Below the pieces are notes generated by a model that ran no database searches, was not told the origin of the DNA, and worked only from the letters and a program-made list of their open reading frames with translations. A program made the position numbers and the translations under genes. A stretch of 22,531 nt of DNA, from assembly GCA_945870465.1 (NCBI GenBank), contig CAMBSS010000059.1:1-22531 (forward strand), written 5' to 3'. Source of the DNA: Bordetella parapertussis. GTDB lineage: Bacteria > Pseudomonadota > Gammaproteobacteria > Burkholderiales > SG8-41. Positions within the stretch are counted from its first letter, which is position 1. Each line of letters begins with the position of its first letter. Shown here in pieces: positions 14,493 through 22,531 of the stretch.

Positions 14493-15122
14493 TCAGTCCC
14501 CATGTCCGTGATTGTTCGTTTTGGCATGGCCGGTCAGCATCGGTAAAAAGGTACGCGGCACCAGCGCCACCATCACCACGTGAACGAAAATGAACAGCAC
14601 GACCAGCGACATGCAGAGAAAATGCAGCAAACGCGCGCCTTCGAAACCGCCCATCAAGGTGCCCAATCCCTGAAACTGTACCGGCTTCCAGATGACGAGC
14701 CCGGTCAACACGAGCCCGACGATCACGCATATGACCCCGACGTACGCGGCACGCTGCACCGCATTGTAGACACCGGCTTCATGCGCGATTTTGCCGCGCA
14801 ATGCCTTGGCGAATTCATTCCATATCGCGCGCGGCGTGAGGGGAAGGAAATTTGCTTTAAAATGGCCACCAAAGATGCCGTAGAGCAGATAGGCAAGTCC
14901 GTTCAGCGCCAGCACCCACATCGCGGCAAAATGCCACTGCAACGCGCCACCCAGCCATCCACCAAGCGTCAGATCGACCGGGAATTTAAAACTGAACAGC
15001 GGCGACGCATTGTAAATACGCCAGCCGCTGAAAATCATGATCAGCATCGCAACTACATTGATCCAGTGCGTGATCCGCACCAATAATGGGTGAATCAGAA
15101 TTTTGCCGCTTTGCGTCGCCAT
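14493..15122 (-). CDS. Cytochrome b561-type membrane subunit
   Basis: This protein of about 209 residues has four to five membrane helices and the histidines expected of a di-haem b-type cytochrome. These include HPLLVRITHW in helix 1, LQWHFAAMWVL in helix 2, and RLLHFLCMSLVVLFIFVHVVMV near the C-terminus. It fits the prokaryotic cytochrome b561 / hydrogenase-cytochrome b family, which carries electrons between quinones and a periplasmic partner. The next gene, one base downstream, is that partner: the molybdopterin oxidoreductase. It is not MsrQ, which belongs to the ferric reductase-like family. ATG 15122 has an excellent ribosome site (GGAGGGAG, six bases away). The longer frame to GTG 15140 would place the ribosome site inside the gene. 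Confidence 0.88.
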   Translation of the reverse strand: MATQSGKILIHPLLVRITHWINVVAMLIMIFSGWRIYNASPLFSFKFPVDLTLGGWLGGALQWHFAAMWVLALNGLAYLLYGIFGGHFKANFLPLTPRAIWNEFAKALRGKIAHEAGVYNAVQRAAYVGVICVIVGLVLTGLVIWKPVQFQGLGTLMGGFEGARLLHFLCMSLVVLFIFVHVVMVALVPRTFLPMLTGHAKTNNHGHGD

Positions 15123-15292
15123 GAAATACTCCCTCCGCACCGCTCAAATCAAGAACTTGCAAATAAACCGTGTACTGCGATTGCGGATTAGTCGCAGCAT
15201 GCGCCACCGCCTTACAGCACGCGCACCCCATTGTGCGCCGACCCGTTGCCCGCGACAATCTTCGCCATACGATTATCCATAAGGAAAGACCC

Positions 15293-16915
15293 ATGCAGGA
15301 AGTTCACGGCAAAAAATCCAAAGTCACTACCGTCAACGCGCGACAGCTCAAGGCCCTGCTGCACGACGGCCAGGAGATCGCCGTCATCGATGTCCGCGAA
15401 GAAGGCGTTTACGCCAAGCGCCACCTGCTGCACGCCGCCTCGGTGCCGCTGTCACGCCTGGAATTGCGCATGCCCCTGCTGGTGCCCAGGCGCGCAGCCG
15501 GTGTGGTGGTCTGCGATGCCAACGAAGGGCTCGCGCAACGCGCGGCAGCGATACTTTCCCGCCATGGCTACACCAGCGTAATGGTGCTGGAAGGCGGCGT
15601 TGATGCGTGGGCAGCCGAAGGTTACGAGGTCTACAGCGGCGTCAACGTGCCGAGCAAGGCTTTCGGTGAATTCGTCGAGCACCACGAAAATACGCCGCGT
15701 ATGCCGGCGCAGGAAATCAAGGCCCGCGTCGATGCCGGCGAAAAAGTCGTCATCCTCGACAGCCGTCCGCTCGCGGAATACACCAAGATGAGCATCCCTG
15801 GCGGCATCGATTGTCCGGGTGCTGAACTCGTCTACCGCGTGCACGACCTCATCCCGTCTGCCGATACGCTGGTGGTCGTCAACTGCGCGGGCCGCACGCG
15901 GAGCATCATAGGCGCGCAGTCCTTGATCAACGCGGGCATTCCCAACCGTGTGGTGGCGCTCAAGGACGGCACCATGGGCTGGCACCTCGCCGGATTCGAA
16001 CTGGCGCGCGAACAGAAATATCACGCACCGGCGCCCACTGCGGCCGGGCTCAAGCAGGCACGCCAGGCCGCCGCGCGTGTCGCCAAGCGCTTTGGCGTGC
16101 GCTATATAGATATCGACACCGTGGCGAAGTTCGCCCGCGAAATGGAGCAGCGCACGCTATACCTGTTCGACGTGCGCACTCCGGAGGAGTACGCAGCAGG
16201 CCATTTGCACAGCTCCGTCAACGCACCGGGCGGGCAACTGGTGCAAACCACCGACTCGTTCGCGGCGACCCGCAATTCACGCATCGTGCTGATCGACGAC
16301 CACGGTGTGCGCGCGACGATGACGGCGTCCTGGCTGATCCAGATGGGATGGCGGGACGTGTTCGTCGTCAAAGACGCGCTGGCATCGGGCCCGCTGTATA
16401 AAGGCGCCACGCCTACCGAAGTGCTTGGCCTCGCCCATATCAAGGCCGATTTCATCACGGCCCATGAACTCAACAACGAACTCGCCGCCGGCAACGCAGC
16501 AGTACTCGATTTCGAAACCAGTCTGCGCTACCGCGACGCCCATATCCCCGGCGCGTGGCTGTCGATACGCGCCAATCTGGAAACCAACCTGGCGACCGTT
16601 CCACCGGCCAAGCTGCTGGTACTGACATCGGGCGACGGCATCATTGCGCAGCTCGCGGCGCCCGAAGCCGCGCGCCACACGCAAACCCCCGTCAAGGTGT
16701 TGCAGGGAGGTACGGCGGCCTGGCAGGCAGCCGGCCTGCCGCTGGAAACCGGCCTGGCGCGGCTTGCCGACACCACGGACGATATCTGGTATCGCCCGTA
16801 CGACCGCACCGCCAACGTCGAAGAGGCGATGAAAGATTATCTGACGTGGGAAGTGAACCTGGTGAAGCAGATCGAACGCGACGATGACGTCAGGTTCCGC
16901 ACTTTCGCGCGCTGA
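15293..16915 (+). CDS. Four-domain rhodanese-like sulfurtransferase
   Basis: This is a 540-residue protein, with no signal peptide, made of four rhodanese modules: about 12-112, 135-235, 272-362 and 386-482. Each shows the 'D.R...Y...H..GA' strand and a GG..AW or equivalent end. The active-site loops differ. Domain 2 has the standard VNCAGRTRS loop with Cys198. Domain 1 has Cys74 in VCDANEG but lacks the usual arginines. Domain 3 has Asp335 in LIDDHGVR, and domain 4 has TSGDG near Ser446, so both lack cysteine. Rhodaneses move sulfane sulfur via a cysteine persulfide. AAGGAAAG sits just before ATG 15293; a longer in-frame reading to 15170 has no ribosome site. The gene is divergent from the cytochrome/molybdoenzyme operon across 170 bp. 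Confidence 0.9.
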   Translation: MQEVHGKKSKVTTVNARQLKALLHDGQEIAVIDVREEGVYAKRHLLHAASVPLSRLELRMPLLVPRRAAGVVVCDANEGLAQRAAAILSRHGYTSVMVLEGGVDAWAAEGYEVYSGVNVPSKAFGEFVEHHENTPRMPAQEIKARVDAGEKVVILDSRPLAEYTKMSIPGGIDCPGAELVYRVHDLIPSADTLVVVNCAGRTRSIIGAQSLINAGIPNRVVALKDGTMGWHLAGFELAREQKYHAPAPTAAGLKQARQAAARVAKRFGVRYIDIDTVAKFAREMEQRTLYLFDVRTPEEYAAGHLHSSVNAPGGQLVQTTDSFAATRNSRIVLIDDHGVRATMTASWLIQMGWRDVFVVKDALASGPLYKGATPTEVLGLAHIKADFITAHELNNELAAGNAAVLDFETSLRYRDAHIPGAWLSIRANLETNLATVPPAKLLVLTSGDGIIAQLAAPEAARHTQTPVKVLQGGTAAWQAAGLPLETGLARLADTTDDIWYRPYDRTANVEEAMKDYLTWEVNLVKQIERDDDVRFRTFAR

Positions 16916-16930
16916 CGTTAGTGCCGGACT

Positions 16931-17908
16931 TCAGTTGACCTGGGCGTCGACTGCTTTGACTACGTTCGCCCACTTGTCGTATTCGGCCTTCAGGAACTGA
17001 CCGAACTGGTCTGGCGTGGTGATCGTGACATCGGTGCCGGTCGCCAGAAAAGTATTTTCCACATCGGGCTGCCGCAGAATTTTGGCGATTTCGTCGTGAA
17101 GTCTCTGGATGACTTCAGGCGGCGTGCCTTTGGGCGCGAGCAACCCCGACCACAGCGTCGCGGCGTAACCCGGCACGCCGGCCTCGGCGAGCGACGGCAC
17201 GTCGGGCATCGCCTTGGAACGTTTCTCGCTGGTGACCGCCAACGAGCGCAGGCGACCCGCCTTCGTATGCGGCAACGCCAGCGCAATCCCGGGAAAACCG
17301 ACTGAAACCTGCCCGCTGATCAAATCGGTGGTGGCCGGTGCGCTGCCCTTGTACGGTATGTGCGTCATCCTGATATTGGCCATCGACAGGAACAACGCGC
17401 CGAACAGGTGCTGAGCGCTGCCGTTGCCGGAAGATGCGTAGTCGATTTTGTTGGGCTGCGCTGTGGCCAGCGCAATCAATTCGCGCACGGATTTCGCGGG
17501 CAATGACGGATGAATTGCCAGCACATTGGGTCCCGAACCGACCAGCATGACGGGAGCAAAATCGCGCACCGCGTCATACGGCACTTTCTTGTAGAGGCTG
17601 GCGCTGATGACGTGCGTGGTGGCGGTCAGCAACAGCGTATAGCCATCGGGATTGGCCTTGGCCACCACTTCTGCGCCAAGCATGCTGCCCGCACCTGGCC
17701 GATTATCTATAACGACCTGCTGGCCGAGCGCTTCAGACAGGCGCTGCGCGACGATGCGCGCGGGAACGTCGGTCGCGCCGCCGGGAGAAAACGGTACGAT
17801 CATGCGGATCGGCCGCGACGGATAATTCTGCGCAAACAGCGGCGCCGCCATGCACAACACCACCAATGCAAAGGGCATGCGGTGCATATATGCCGATAGA
17901 AAGGTCAT
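16931..17908 (-). CDS. Bug/TctC-family periplasmic substrate-binding protein (second of two)
   Basis: This is a 325-residue solute receptor with a signal peptide (hydrophobic FALVVLCMAAPLFA, cleaved before QNYP). The Bug-family signatures are YPSRPIRMIVPFSPGG, the D.R.GAG loop as IDNRPGAGSMLGAE, THIPYKGSAPA and LAPKGTPPEV. Bug proteins bind carboxylates, aromatic acids or other small anions, sometimes for tripartite tricarboxylate transporters. No TctA/TctB genes are adjacent, as is common for Bug genes. It is clearly paralogous to the gene just upstream, which ends 17 bp before this start. ATG 17908 is preceded by AGGAG at an unusually long distance (15 bases). ATG 17887 is an alternative, and the frame can also extend to 17968 inside the upstream gene. 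Confidence 0.88.
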   Translation of the reverse strand: MTFLSAYMHRMPFALVVLCMAAPLFAQNYPSRPIRMIVPFSPGGATDVPARIVAQRLSEALGQQVVIDNRPGAGSMLGAEVVAKANPDGYTLLLTATTHVISASLYKKVPYDAVRDFAPVMLVGSGPNVLAIHPSLPAKSVRELIALATAQPNKIDYASSGNGSAQHLFGALFLSMANIRMTHIPYKGSAPATTDLISGQVSVGFPGIALALPHTKAGRLRSLAVTSEKRSKAMPDVPSLAEAGVPGYAATLWSGLLAPKGTPPEVIQRLHDEIAKILRQPDVENTFLATGTDVTITTPDQFGQFLKAEYDKWANVVKAVDAQVN

Positions 17909-17925
17909 AACGATTTCACATGCTC

Positions 17926-18906
17926 CTAATTCACTGTCGCGCCAGAAGCCTCCACCATGCGCGCCCACTTGGTGGCTTCGGTCTTGAGCATTTCACCGAA
18001 CAACTCCGGCGTCTCCTGCCAGGCCACTTCCTGTCCGGCATTCAGCAGCTGCCGCTGCACGTCCGGATTTTTCAGGATGCGCAGCAACTCGGTATGCAGT
18101 TTCATCACGATGTCGCGCGGCGTGCCTTTCGGTGCGGCGACACCGAACCATGCCGTCACCTCGTAGCCCTTGATGCCTGCTTCGGCCACTGTCGGTATTT
18201 GCGGCAACTCAGGCGAACGCCTCGCGCCGGTGACTGCTAGTGCGCGCAGCTTACCGGCCTTGATCTGCGGCAGCATGCCGGCAATGCCGGGAAACCCTAC
18301 CGTCACCTGCCCGCTCAACAAGTCGGCGGTGGCCGGCCCGCTACCGCGATACGGAATATGCGTCATCTCAATGCCAGCCATTTTGGTGAACAAAGCGCCG
18401 GTCAGATGCTGGGTGCTGCCGTTGCCGGATGATGCGTAGTCGATTTTTCCCGGCTTGGCCTTGGCCAGCGCGATCAGTTCTTTCACGGTTCTGACGGGCA
18501 GCGAGGGATGCACGACGATGATATTCGGCGCGCTGGTCACCTGGGTTACCGGAGCAAAGTCGGTCACCGAATCGTACGGCAGCTTCTTGTATAAGGCCGC
18601 GCTGACGAAATGCGTGTTGCTGATCGTCAACAGCGTATAGCCGTCGGGCGGGGCCTTGGCGACCTGGTCTGCGCCTATGGTCGAGCCCGCGCCCGCACGA
18701 TTGTCGACGACCACCTGGTGGCCGAGTGCTTCCGACATTTTCTGCGTGAGGATGCGGCCCGGCACGTCGGCCGCGCCGCCTGCCGAAAACGGCACCACCA
18801 ACCGCAGCGGCCGGTTCGGATAATTCTGCGCGCCAGCCGGTTGCGCGAAGCCGACGGCTATGACAGCAGCCGGCAGCCAGCGCCAATTGCAATGTACGAA
18901 ATGCAT
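17926..18906 (-). CDS. Bug/TctC-family periplasmic substrate-binding protein (first of two)
   Basis: This is a 326-residue solute receptor. The signal peptide runs from MHFVHCNWRWL through AVIAVGFAQPAGA, and the mature protein starts at QNYPNRPLRLVVPF. Family landmarks are FSAGGAADVPGRIL, VVDNRAGAGSTIGADQVAK, THIPYRGSGPATADLLSGQ, VGFPGIAGMLPQIKAGKLRALAV and AAPKGTPRD. It aligns with its neighbour along its full length, for example in KIDYASSGNGS and HIPY.GS.PAT.DL.SGQV, so the pair arose by tandem duplication. The ATG at 18906 has AGGGG four bases upstream. A -10 TATAAT lies about 45 bases before the start. The ligand is unknown; the neighbouring sulfur genes hint at a sulfur compound, but this is only an inference. 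Confidence 0.9.
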   Translation of the reverse strand: MHFVHCNWRWLPAAVIAVGFAQPAGAQNYPNRPLRLVVPFSAGGAADVPGRILTQKMSEALGHQVVVDNRAGAGSTIGADQVAKAPPDGYTLLTISNTHFVSAALYKKLPYDSVTDFAPVTQVTSAPNIIVVHPSLPVRTVKELIALAKAKPGKIDYASSGNGSTQHLTGALFTKMAGIEMTHIPYRGSGPATADLLSGQVTVGFPGIAGMLPQIKAGKLRALAVTGARRSPELPQIPTVAEAGIKGYEVTAWFGVAAPKGTPRDIVMKLHTELLRILKNPDVQRQLLNAGQEVAWQETPELFGEMLKTEATKWARMVEASGATVN

Positions 18907-18949
18907 GTATCCCCTGGGAGCTGACAAGAGTCTGAGAAAGAGAACGCGG

Positions 18950-18955
18950 ATTATA
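18950..18955 (-). promoter_or_regulatory. Candidate -10 element for the Bug gene pair
   Basis: The minus strand reads TATAAT, a perfect -10 element, in the 78-bp gap between the GGDEF-EAL stop and the first Bug gene. The -35 region is GC-rich and not convincing. The expected leader is about 37 bases. Confidence 0.5.
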
Positions 18956-18984
18956 GCGTGCGCGAAAAACAGCGCGGACGCAGG

Positions 18985-21252
18985 TTAAAAATTGGTAATA
19001 TCCACGGCGGCTTCGTGCGCCAAATCGGCGCTGAAATTCGCGCACAACTGGCGCAGCAGCGAGAACTTGCCGGCGCCACCGCTTTCACGTTCGACCAGCA
19101 GCGCAAACTCGCCGGCGCTGAGCGGGCGGCTGAACAAAAATCCCTGCATGGCGTCGCAGCGGTTCTCCAGAAAAAACGACATCTGCTTTTCGGTCTCCAC
19201 GCCTTCGGCGATGACTTTCATGTCGAGGCTGTGGCCGAGAGAAATAATGGCCTTGACGATGGCCGCCGCGTTTTCGTCCTGTCCCAGTTCGCGCACGAAC
19301 GACTGGTCGATCTTGAGACTGGCGACGGGAAAACGCTTCAGGTAGCTCAGGCTCGAATAGCCGGTGCCGAAATCGTCGATGCTCAACTGGATGCCAAGCG
19401 CCTGCAATTGCGCGAGGGTCGCGATGACGCCTTCCGGATCGTGCATCACCATGCTCTCGGTCAGTTCCAGCTCGAGGTATTCCGCGGAGAGTTCAGCGTG
19501 TTGCAGCGCCTGTTCCACCGCGCGCACCAGGTCGTAGCGCGTCAATTGCCGCGCTGACAGATTGATGGCGACCCGCATCGGCGGCAGCCCTCTTTCCTGC
19601 AGGGACTTGTTGAAATTGCAGGCTTCACGCATCACCCATTCGCCGATCTGCACGATCAGCCCGCTTTCCTCGGCAAGGGTGATGAAATTTTCGGGCAGCG
19701 ACAATTCGCCGTTCTCGCCCTTGACCCGCAGCAGCGCTTCCATGCCGGCGATCTGCCCGGTGACCAGGTCCACCTTGGGCTGGTAGAGCAGCGCAAACTG
19801 TTTGTGCTCGACCGCGCTGCGCAACGCAGACTGCATTTCCAGGCGCTCGGTGATCACTGTGTTCATTTCCGGCGAGTAAAACTGGAAATTGTTGCGCCCG
19901 AGCTCTTTCGCCTTGTACATGGCGGTATCGGCATTCTTGAGCAGCGTCTGCACGTCGCGCCCGTCGCGCGGAAAAATACTGACGCCCACGCTGCACGAAA
20001 CACTCAGCTCGCGTCCCTCGATCTGCGACGGACGTGCGATCGTCTGCAGGACGCGCTGCACGACCTGCGACATCGCTTCGCCACGGCCGGCGCCTGACAG
20101 CAGCAGCACGAATTCGTCGCCGCCGAGACGCACGACGGTATCGGCTTCGCGCACGCACGCCAGCATGCGATGCGACATGGTCTGCAGCAGCTGGTCTCCG
20201 CGGTTATGGCCGAACGTGTCGTTGATCAGCTTGAAGTGATCGAGATCGACCAGCGCGACTGCGACGATGCTTTTGCTGCGCTGCGCGCTCAACATCATCT
20301 GGCGCAGGCGGTCGTTCATCAGCAGGCGGTTGGGCAGGCCGGTAACCGGATCGTGATTGGCCAGGTGCTCGAGCTTTTCCTGGTTGAGCTTGGTCTCGGT
20401 GACGTCCTCGACGGTGCCTTCGTAAAACAGCAGATTGCCCGCTTCGTCCTGCACCGCGCGGGCATTTTCCGAAATCCAGATATCGTCGCCGTCCTTGCGC
20501 CGGATCTCGGACACGAAATTGGTGACGACGCCGCTTTCCCGCATCAGCCGCATGAATTCGGCGCGCCGCGACGGGTCGGTATAAATCTGGTGCTGGATAT
20601 CACCGATGCTGGCGATGAGCTCGGCACCGCTGGAGAACCCGTAGATGGCGGCGAGCGCGGGATTGACGTTCAGATAGCGGCCATCGGGCGAAGTCTGGAA
20701 AATGCCCTCGGTGGCGTTCTCGAATATGCTGCGAAAGCTGCGCTCAGCCTGCTGCAGCGCCTGCGTGGATAGCTTGCGCTCGGTGACGTTCTCGACGAAG
20801 CCTTCGAGCGTAATGACGTTGCCCGCCTCGTCATGAATGCCTACCCCGCGCTCCCAGACCCATTTGATTTCGCCGTCGCGGCACTGGATCCGGTATTCGA
20901 CGAAAAAGCGCCGGTTTTCCAGCAGCGCCGCGGTAATTTCTTCGCGCACGCGTGCGCGGTCTTCAGGATGCTCCAGCTCCTTGTAAGAAAGGTGGCTGTT
21001 GTGCAGAAGCTCCTCCGGGCGGTAGCCGGTCAGGTGGTAGCAACCGTTGCTGACGAACTCCATCGTCCAGTGCTCGTCGTTGCGGCAGCGATAAACCATG
21101 CCGTCGAGGTTGCTCATCAGCGTCGTCAGCATGCGCTCCTTCTCGCGCAATGCCTGACGTGATAATTCGATCTCGCGCTCGCGCTTTTCCAGCGCGGCGA
21201 GCATCGACGCAGGCGTTTCCGGCTTTCCTGACTGTTTGGCTGAATTTTTCAA
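18985..21252 (-). CDS. PAS-PAS-GGDEF-EAL cyclic-di-GMP signalling protein
   Basis: This is a 755-residue cytoplasmic protein without membrane helices. A short coiled coil (about 18-45) precedes PAS domain 1 (about 45-160, ending FVENVTERK) and PAS domain 2 (about 170-288, ending VEDVTETK). The diguanylate cyclase domain (about 295-460) has an intact GGDEF at 377-381 and an inhibitory RxxD site (Arg368-Asp371) five residues before it. The phosphodiesterase domain (about 475-725) has EALLR (Glu505), NLSARQ, ELTES, IDDFGTG (Asp626, Asp627), LKIDQSF and AEGVET, so all metal and catalytic residues are present. Both activities are possible. The start is a TTG at 21252, the only start after an in-frame stop; ATG 21204 is an alternative that removes 16 residues. 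Confidence 0.94.
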   Translation of the reverse strand: MKNSAKQSGKPETPASMLAALEKREREIELSRQALREKERMLTTLMSNLDGMVYRCRNDEHWTMEFVSNGCYHLTGYRPEELLHNSHLSYKELEHPEDRARVREEITAALLENRRFFVEYRIQCRDGEIKWVWERGVGIHDEAGNVITLEGFVENVTERKLSTQALQQAERSFRSIFENATEGIFQTSPDGRYLNVNPALAAIYGFSSGAELIASIGDIQHQIYTDPSRRAEFMRLMRESGVVTNFVSEIRRKDGDDIWISENARAVQDEAGNLLFYEGTVEDVTETKLNQEKLEHLANHDPVTGLPNRLLMNDRLRQMMLSAQRSKSIVAVALVDLDHFKLINDTFGHNRGDQLLQTMSHRMLACVREADTVVRLGGDEFVLLLSGAGRGEAMSQVVQRVLQTIARPSQIEGRELSVSCSVGVSIFPRDGRDVQTLLKNADTAMYKAKELGRNNFQFYSPEMNTVITERLEMQSALRSAVEHKQFALLYQPKVDLVTGQIAGMEALLRVKGENGELSLPENFITLAEESGLIVQIGEWVMREACNFNKSLQERGLPPMRVAINLSARQLTRYDLVRAVEQALQHAELSAEYLELELTESMVMHDPEGVIATLAQLQALGIQLSIDDFGTGYSSLSYLKRFPVASLKIDQSFVRELGQDENAAAIVKAIISLGHSLDMKVIAEGVETEKQMSFFLENRCDAMQGFLFSRPLSAGEFALLVERESGGAGKFSLLRQLCANFSADLAHEAAVDITNF

Positions 21253-21327
21253 ACGGTCACCGAGTTTGCGTGCGTCAGTGCCGGCCGCTCCGCCAGCCTC
21301 GACGCATTTGTCATGGCCTTACAGCAA

Positions 21328-21356
21328 AAACCATACCCTTTGTCGCACTATGGTTT
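21328..21356. promoter_or_regulatory. Dyad AAACCATA-N13-TATGGTTT upstream of the GGDEF-EAL gene
   Basis: AAACCATA (21328-21335) and TATGGTTT (21349-21356) form a perfect 8-bp inverted repeat with a 13-bp spacer, 76-104 bases before the start of the GGDEF-EAL gene. The spacing suits a dimeric regulator. A perfect -35 hexamer TTGACA lies further upstream (minus strand, 21407-21412), but no good -10 is placed with it. No regulator can be named. Confidence 0.45.
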
Positions 21357-21422
21357 CACAAAATCGCGGCGCTTGCCTGAAAAAGCGAAAAAATGCACTC
21401 GGCCGCTGTCAAATGGCAGCCC

Positions 21423-21445
21423 GGCGGCGGCCAACAGGCGCCGCC
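21423..21445 (-). terminator. GC-rich hairpin downstream of clpB
   Basis: Nine G-C pairs with one bulged base and a four-base loop form about 20 bases after the clpB stop in the minus-strand transcript. There is no T-tract after the stem, so this may be a stabilising 3' hairpin rather than an intrinsic terminator. Confidence 0.35.
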
Positions 21446-21464
21446 CCCTCCCCGCACACCCGCC

Positions 21465-22531
21465 TCAGGCGACGGCGCGGGGAGCGTCGGGCAGGCTGCC
21501 TTTTTCAAAGCGTATCTTGCCCTTGACGCAGTCGATCTTGATGACGTCTTTGGCCGCAAATTCCCCTTCCAGGATGTGCTTGGCGAGCGGATTCTCGATC
21601 TCGGACTGGATGGCCCGCCGCAACGGCCGCGCACCGTACACCGGGTCGAACCCGCTGGCTGCGATCTGCTGCAAGGCGGCGTCGCTGATCTCGAGTTTGA
21701 TTTCCATTTTCGCCAGCCGTTTTTCGAGCAACGCGAGCTGCAGTTTTGCAATCGACTTGATGTGCTTTTCGTCGAGCTCATGAAAGACCACGATCTCGTC
21801 GATGCGGTTGACGAATTCGGGACGGAAATGCGCCTTGACCTCGCCCATTACCGCGATCTTGATCAATTGATAGTCGTCGCCGGACATCCGCTGGATCATC
21901 TGCGAGCCGAGGTTCGAGGTCATCACGATGACGGTGTTCTTGAAGTCCACAGTACGGCCCTGGCCGTCGGTCATGCGGCCGTCGTCCAAAACCTGCAGCA
22001 GCACGTTGAACACGTCCGGGTGCGCCTTCTCGACTTCGTCGAGCAGGATCACTGCATACGGTTTGCGGCGCACGGCCTCTGTCAGGTAGCCGCCCTCTTC
22101 GTAACCGACGTAACCGGGCGGCGCGCCGATCAGGCGCGCGACCGAATGCTTTTCCATGAACTCGCTCATGTCGATGCGGATCATGTGTTCTTCCGAATCG
22201 AACAGGAAGGTGGCGAGCGCCTTGCACAACTCGGTCTTGCCGACACCCGTCGGTCCCAGGAACAGAAAGGAGCCATACGGCTTGTTCGGGTCGGACAGTC
22301 CTGCGCGCGAACGCCGGATCGCATCTGACACCAGGCGCACCGCCTCGTCCTGCCCGACCACGCGCTGGTGCAGGCGGTTTTCCATCAGCAGCAGTTTCTC
22401 GCGCTCGCCCTGCATCATTTTCGAGACCGGGATGCCGGTCATGCGCGAAACCACTTCGGCAATTTCCTCGGCACCCACCTGCGTGCGCAGCAGCCGCGGC
22501 TTCTGCCCTTTGGTCGGCGCCTTGTCGGCCT
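21465..22531 (-). CDS. clpB: ATP-dependent chaperone ClpB, C-terminal part (5' end outside the window)
   Basis: The open frame runs from the window edge to a stop at 21465 and encodes about 355 residues. It starts in the linker before the second nucleotide-binding domain ([26 protein letters not shown]). Walker A is GPTGVGKTE, Walker [11 protein letters not shown], the sensor TSNLGS, and the arginine-finger region [16 protein letters not shown]. The C-terminal domain follows with [10 protein letters not shown]. ClpB is a hexameric disaggregase that works with DnaK. The GVGKTE context, the GYVGYEEGG pore loop and the lack of an IGF loop separate it from ClpA. The short tail PDAPRAVA is unremarkable. 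Expression and promoter lie outside the window. Confidence 0.95.
   Translation of the reverse strand, partial: ADKAPTKGQKPRLLRTQVGAEEIAEVVSRMTGIPVSKMMQGEREKLLLMENRLHQRVVGQDEAVRLVSDAIRRSRAGLSDPNKPYGSFLFLGPTGVGKTELCKALATFLFDSEEHMIRIDMSEFMEKHSVARLIGAPPGYVGYEEGGYLTEAVRRKPYAVILLDEVEKAHPDVFNVLLQVLDDGRMTDGQGRTVDFKNTVIVMTSNLGSQMIQRMSGDDYQLIKIAVMGEVKAHFRPEFVNRIDEIVVFHELDEKHIKSIAKLQLALLEKRLAKMEIKLEISDAALQQIAASGFDPVYGARPLRRAIQSEIENPLAKHILEGEFAAKDVIKIDCVKGKIRFEKGSLPDAPRAVA

Noticed and set aside
13730..15122. Calling the operon msrP-msrQ
   Set aside because: The membrane partner has the b561-type histidine pattern and is not of the MsrQ (ferric reductase-like) family; the substrate is unknown.
15123..15292. 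Additional N-terminal 41 residues on the rhodanese protein (start at 15170)
   Set aside because: The ATG at 15293 has a good ribosome site, and the extension lies in the divergent promoter gap.

Overview
The window is gene-dense, GC-rich bacterial chromosome. It looks like a betaproteobacterium, probably Burkholderiales or a near relative. The reasons are the trpS-scpA-scpB block with a ~400-residue TrpS carrying an internal insertion, tandem Bug-family (TctC-type) periplasmic binding proteins, a ClpB C-terminus of beta type, and the set of housekeeping neighbours. No species can be named from the sequence alone. I see no CRISPR array, tRNA, rRNA, phage genes or recognisable defence cassette.

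Left end (1-3923, + strand): the last codons of a DDE transposase and the probable end of its IS element abut a 52-bp near-perfect palindrome. After it comes a four-gene run: an AAA+ ATPase of the CbbQ/NirQ/NorQ family, a CbbO/NorD-type VWA protein overlapping it by 26 bp, a DUF2237 protein and a 78-residue unknown protein. No Rubisco or nitric oxide reductase gene is in view, so the client of this ATPase/VWA pair is unknown.

Core block (3951-9650, - strand): reading in the direction of transcription, the genes are a PHP-domain nuclease/phosphatase, a YciO/Sua5-type protein, a site-2 protease-like M50 membrane protein, trpS, scpA, scpB and an orphan ParA-type ATPase. Spacing is tight except for 142 bp between trpS and scpA, which contains two overlapping hairpins and a possible promoter. 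ScpA and ScpB are the kleisin and winged-helix partners of SMC, so the ParA-like ATPase sits in a chromosome-organisation operon.

Middle (9754-13708): a secreted DUF1223 thioredoxin-like protein, an unrecognised four-helix membrane protein made of two copies of one hairpin unit, a convergent HNH endonuclease, and a divergent DEAD-box helicase rhlE with a structured 5' leader.

Redox/sulfur section (13730-18906): a molybdopterin oxidoreductase of the sulfite-oxidase/MsrP fold (Tat signal plus lipobox) and a cytochrome b561-type membrane protein form a two-gene operon. It is divergent from a four-domain rhodanese protein in which only two domains retain the active-site cysteine. Two tandem Bug-type binding proteins follow, convergent with the rhodanese gene. 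A shared role in periplasmic sulfur-compound redox and uptake is plausible but inferred.

Right end (18985-22531, - strand): a PAS-PAS-GGDEF-EAL cyclic-di-GMP protein with both catalytic domains intact, and the C-terminal half of clpB, which runs off the window. No single locus is clearly a new system. The best candidates for unusual biology are the duplicated membrane protein, the orphan CbbQ/CbbO cluster next to the palindrome, the rhlE leader and the degenerate four-rhodanese protein.
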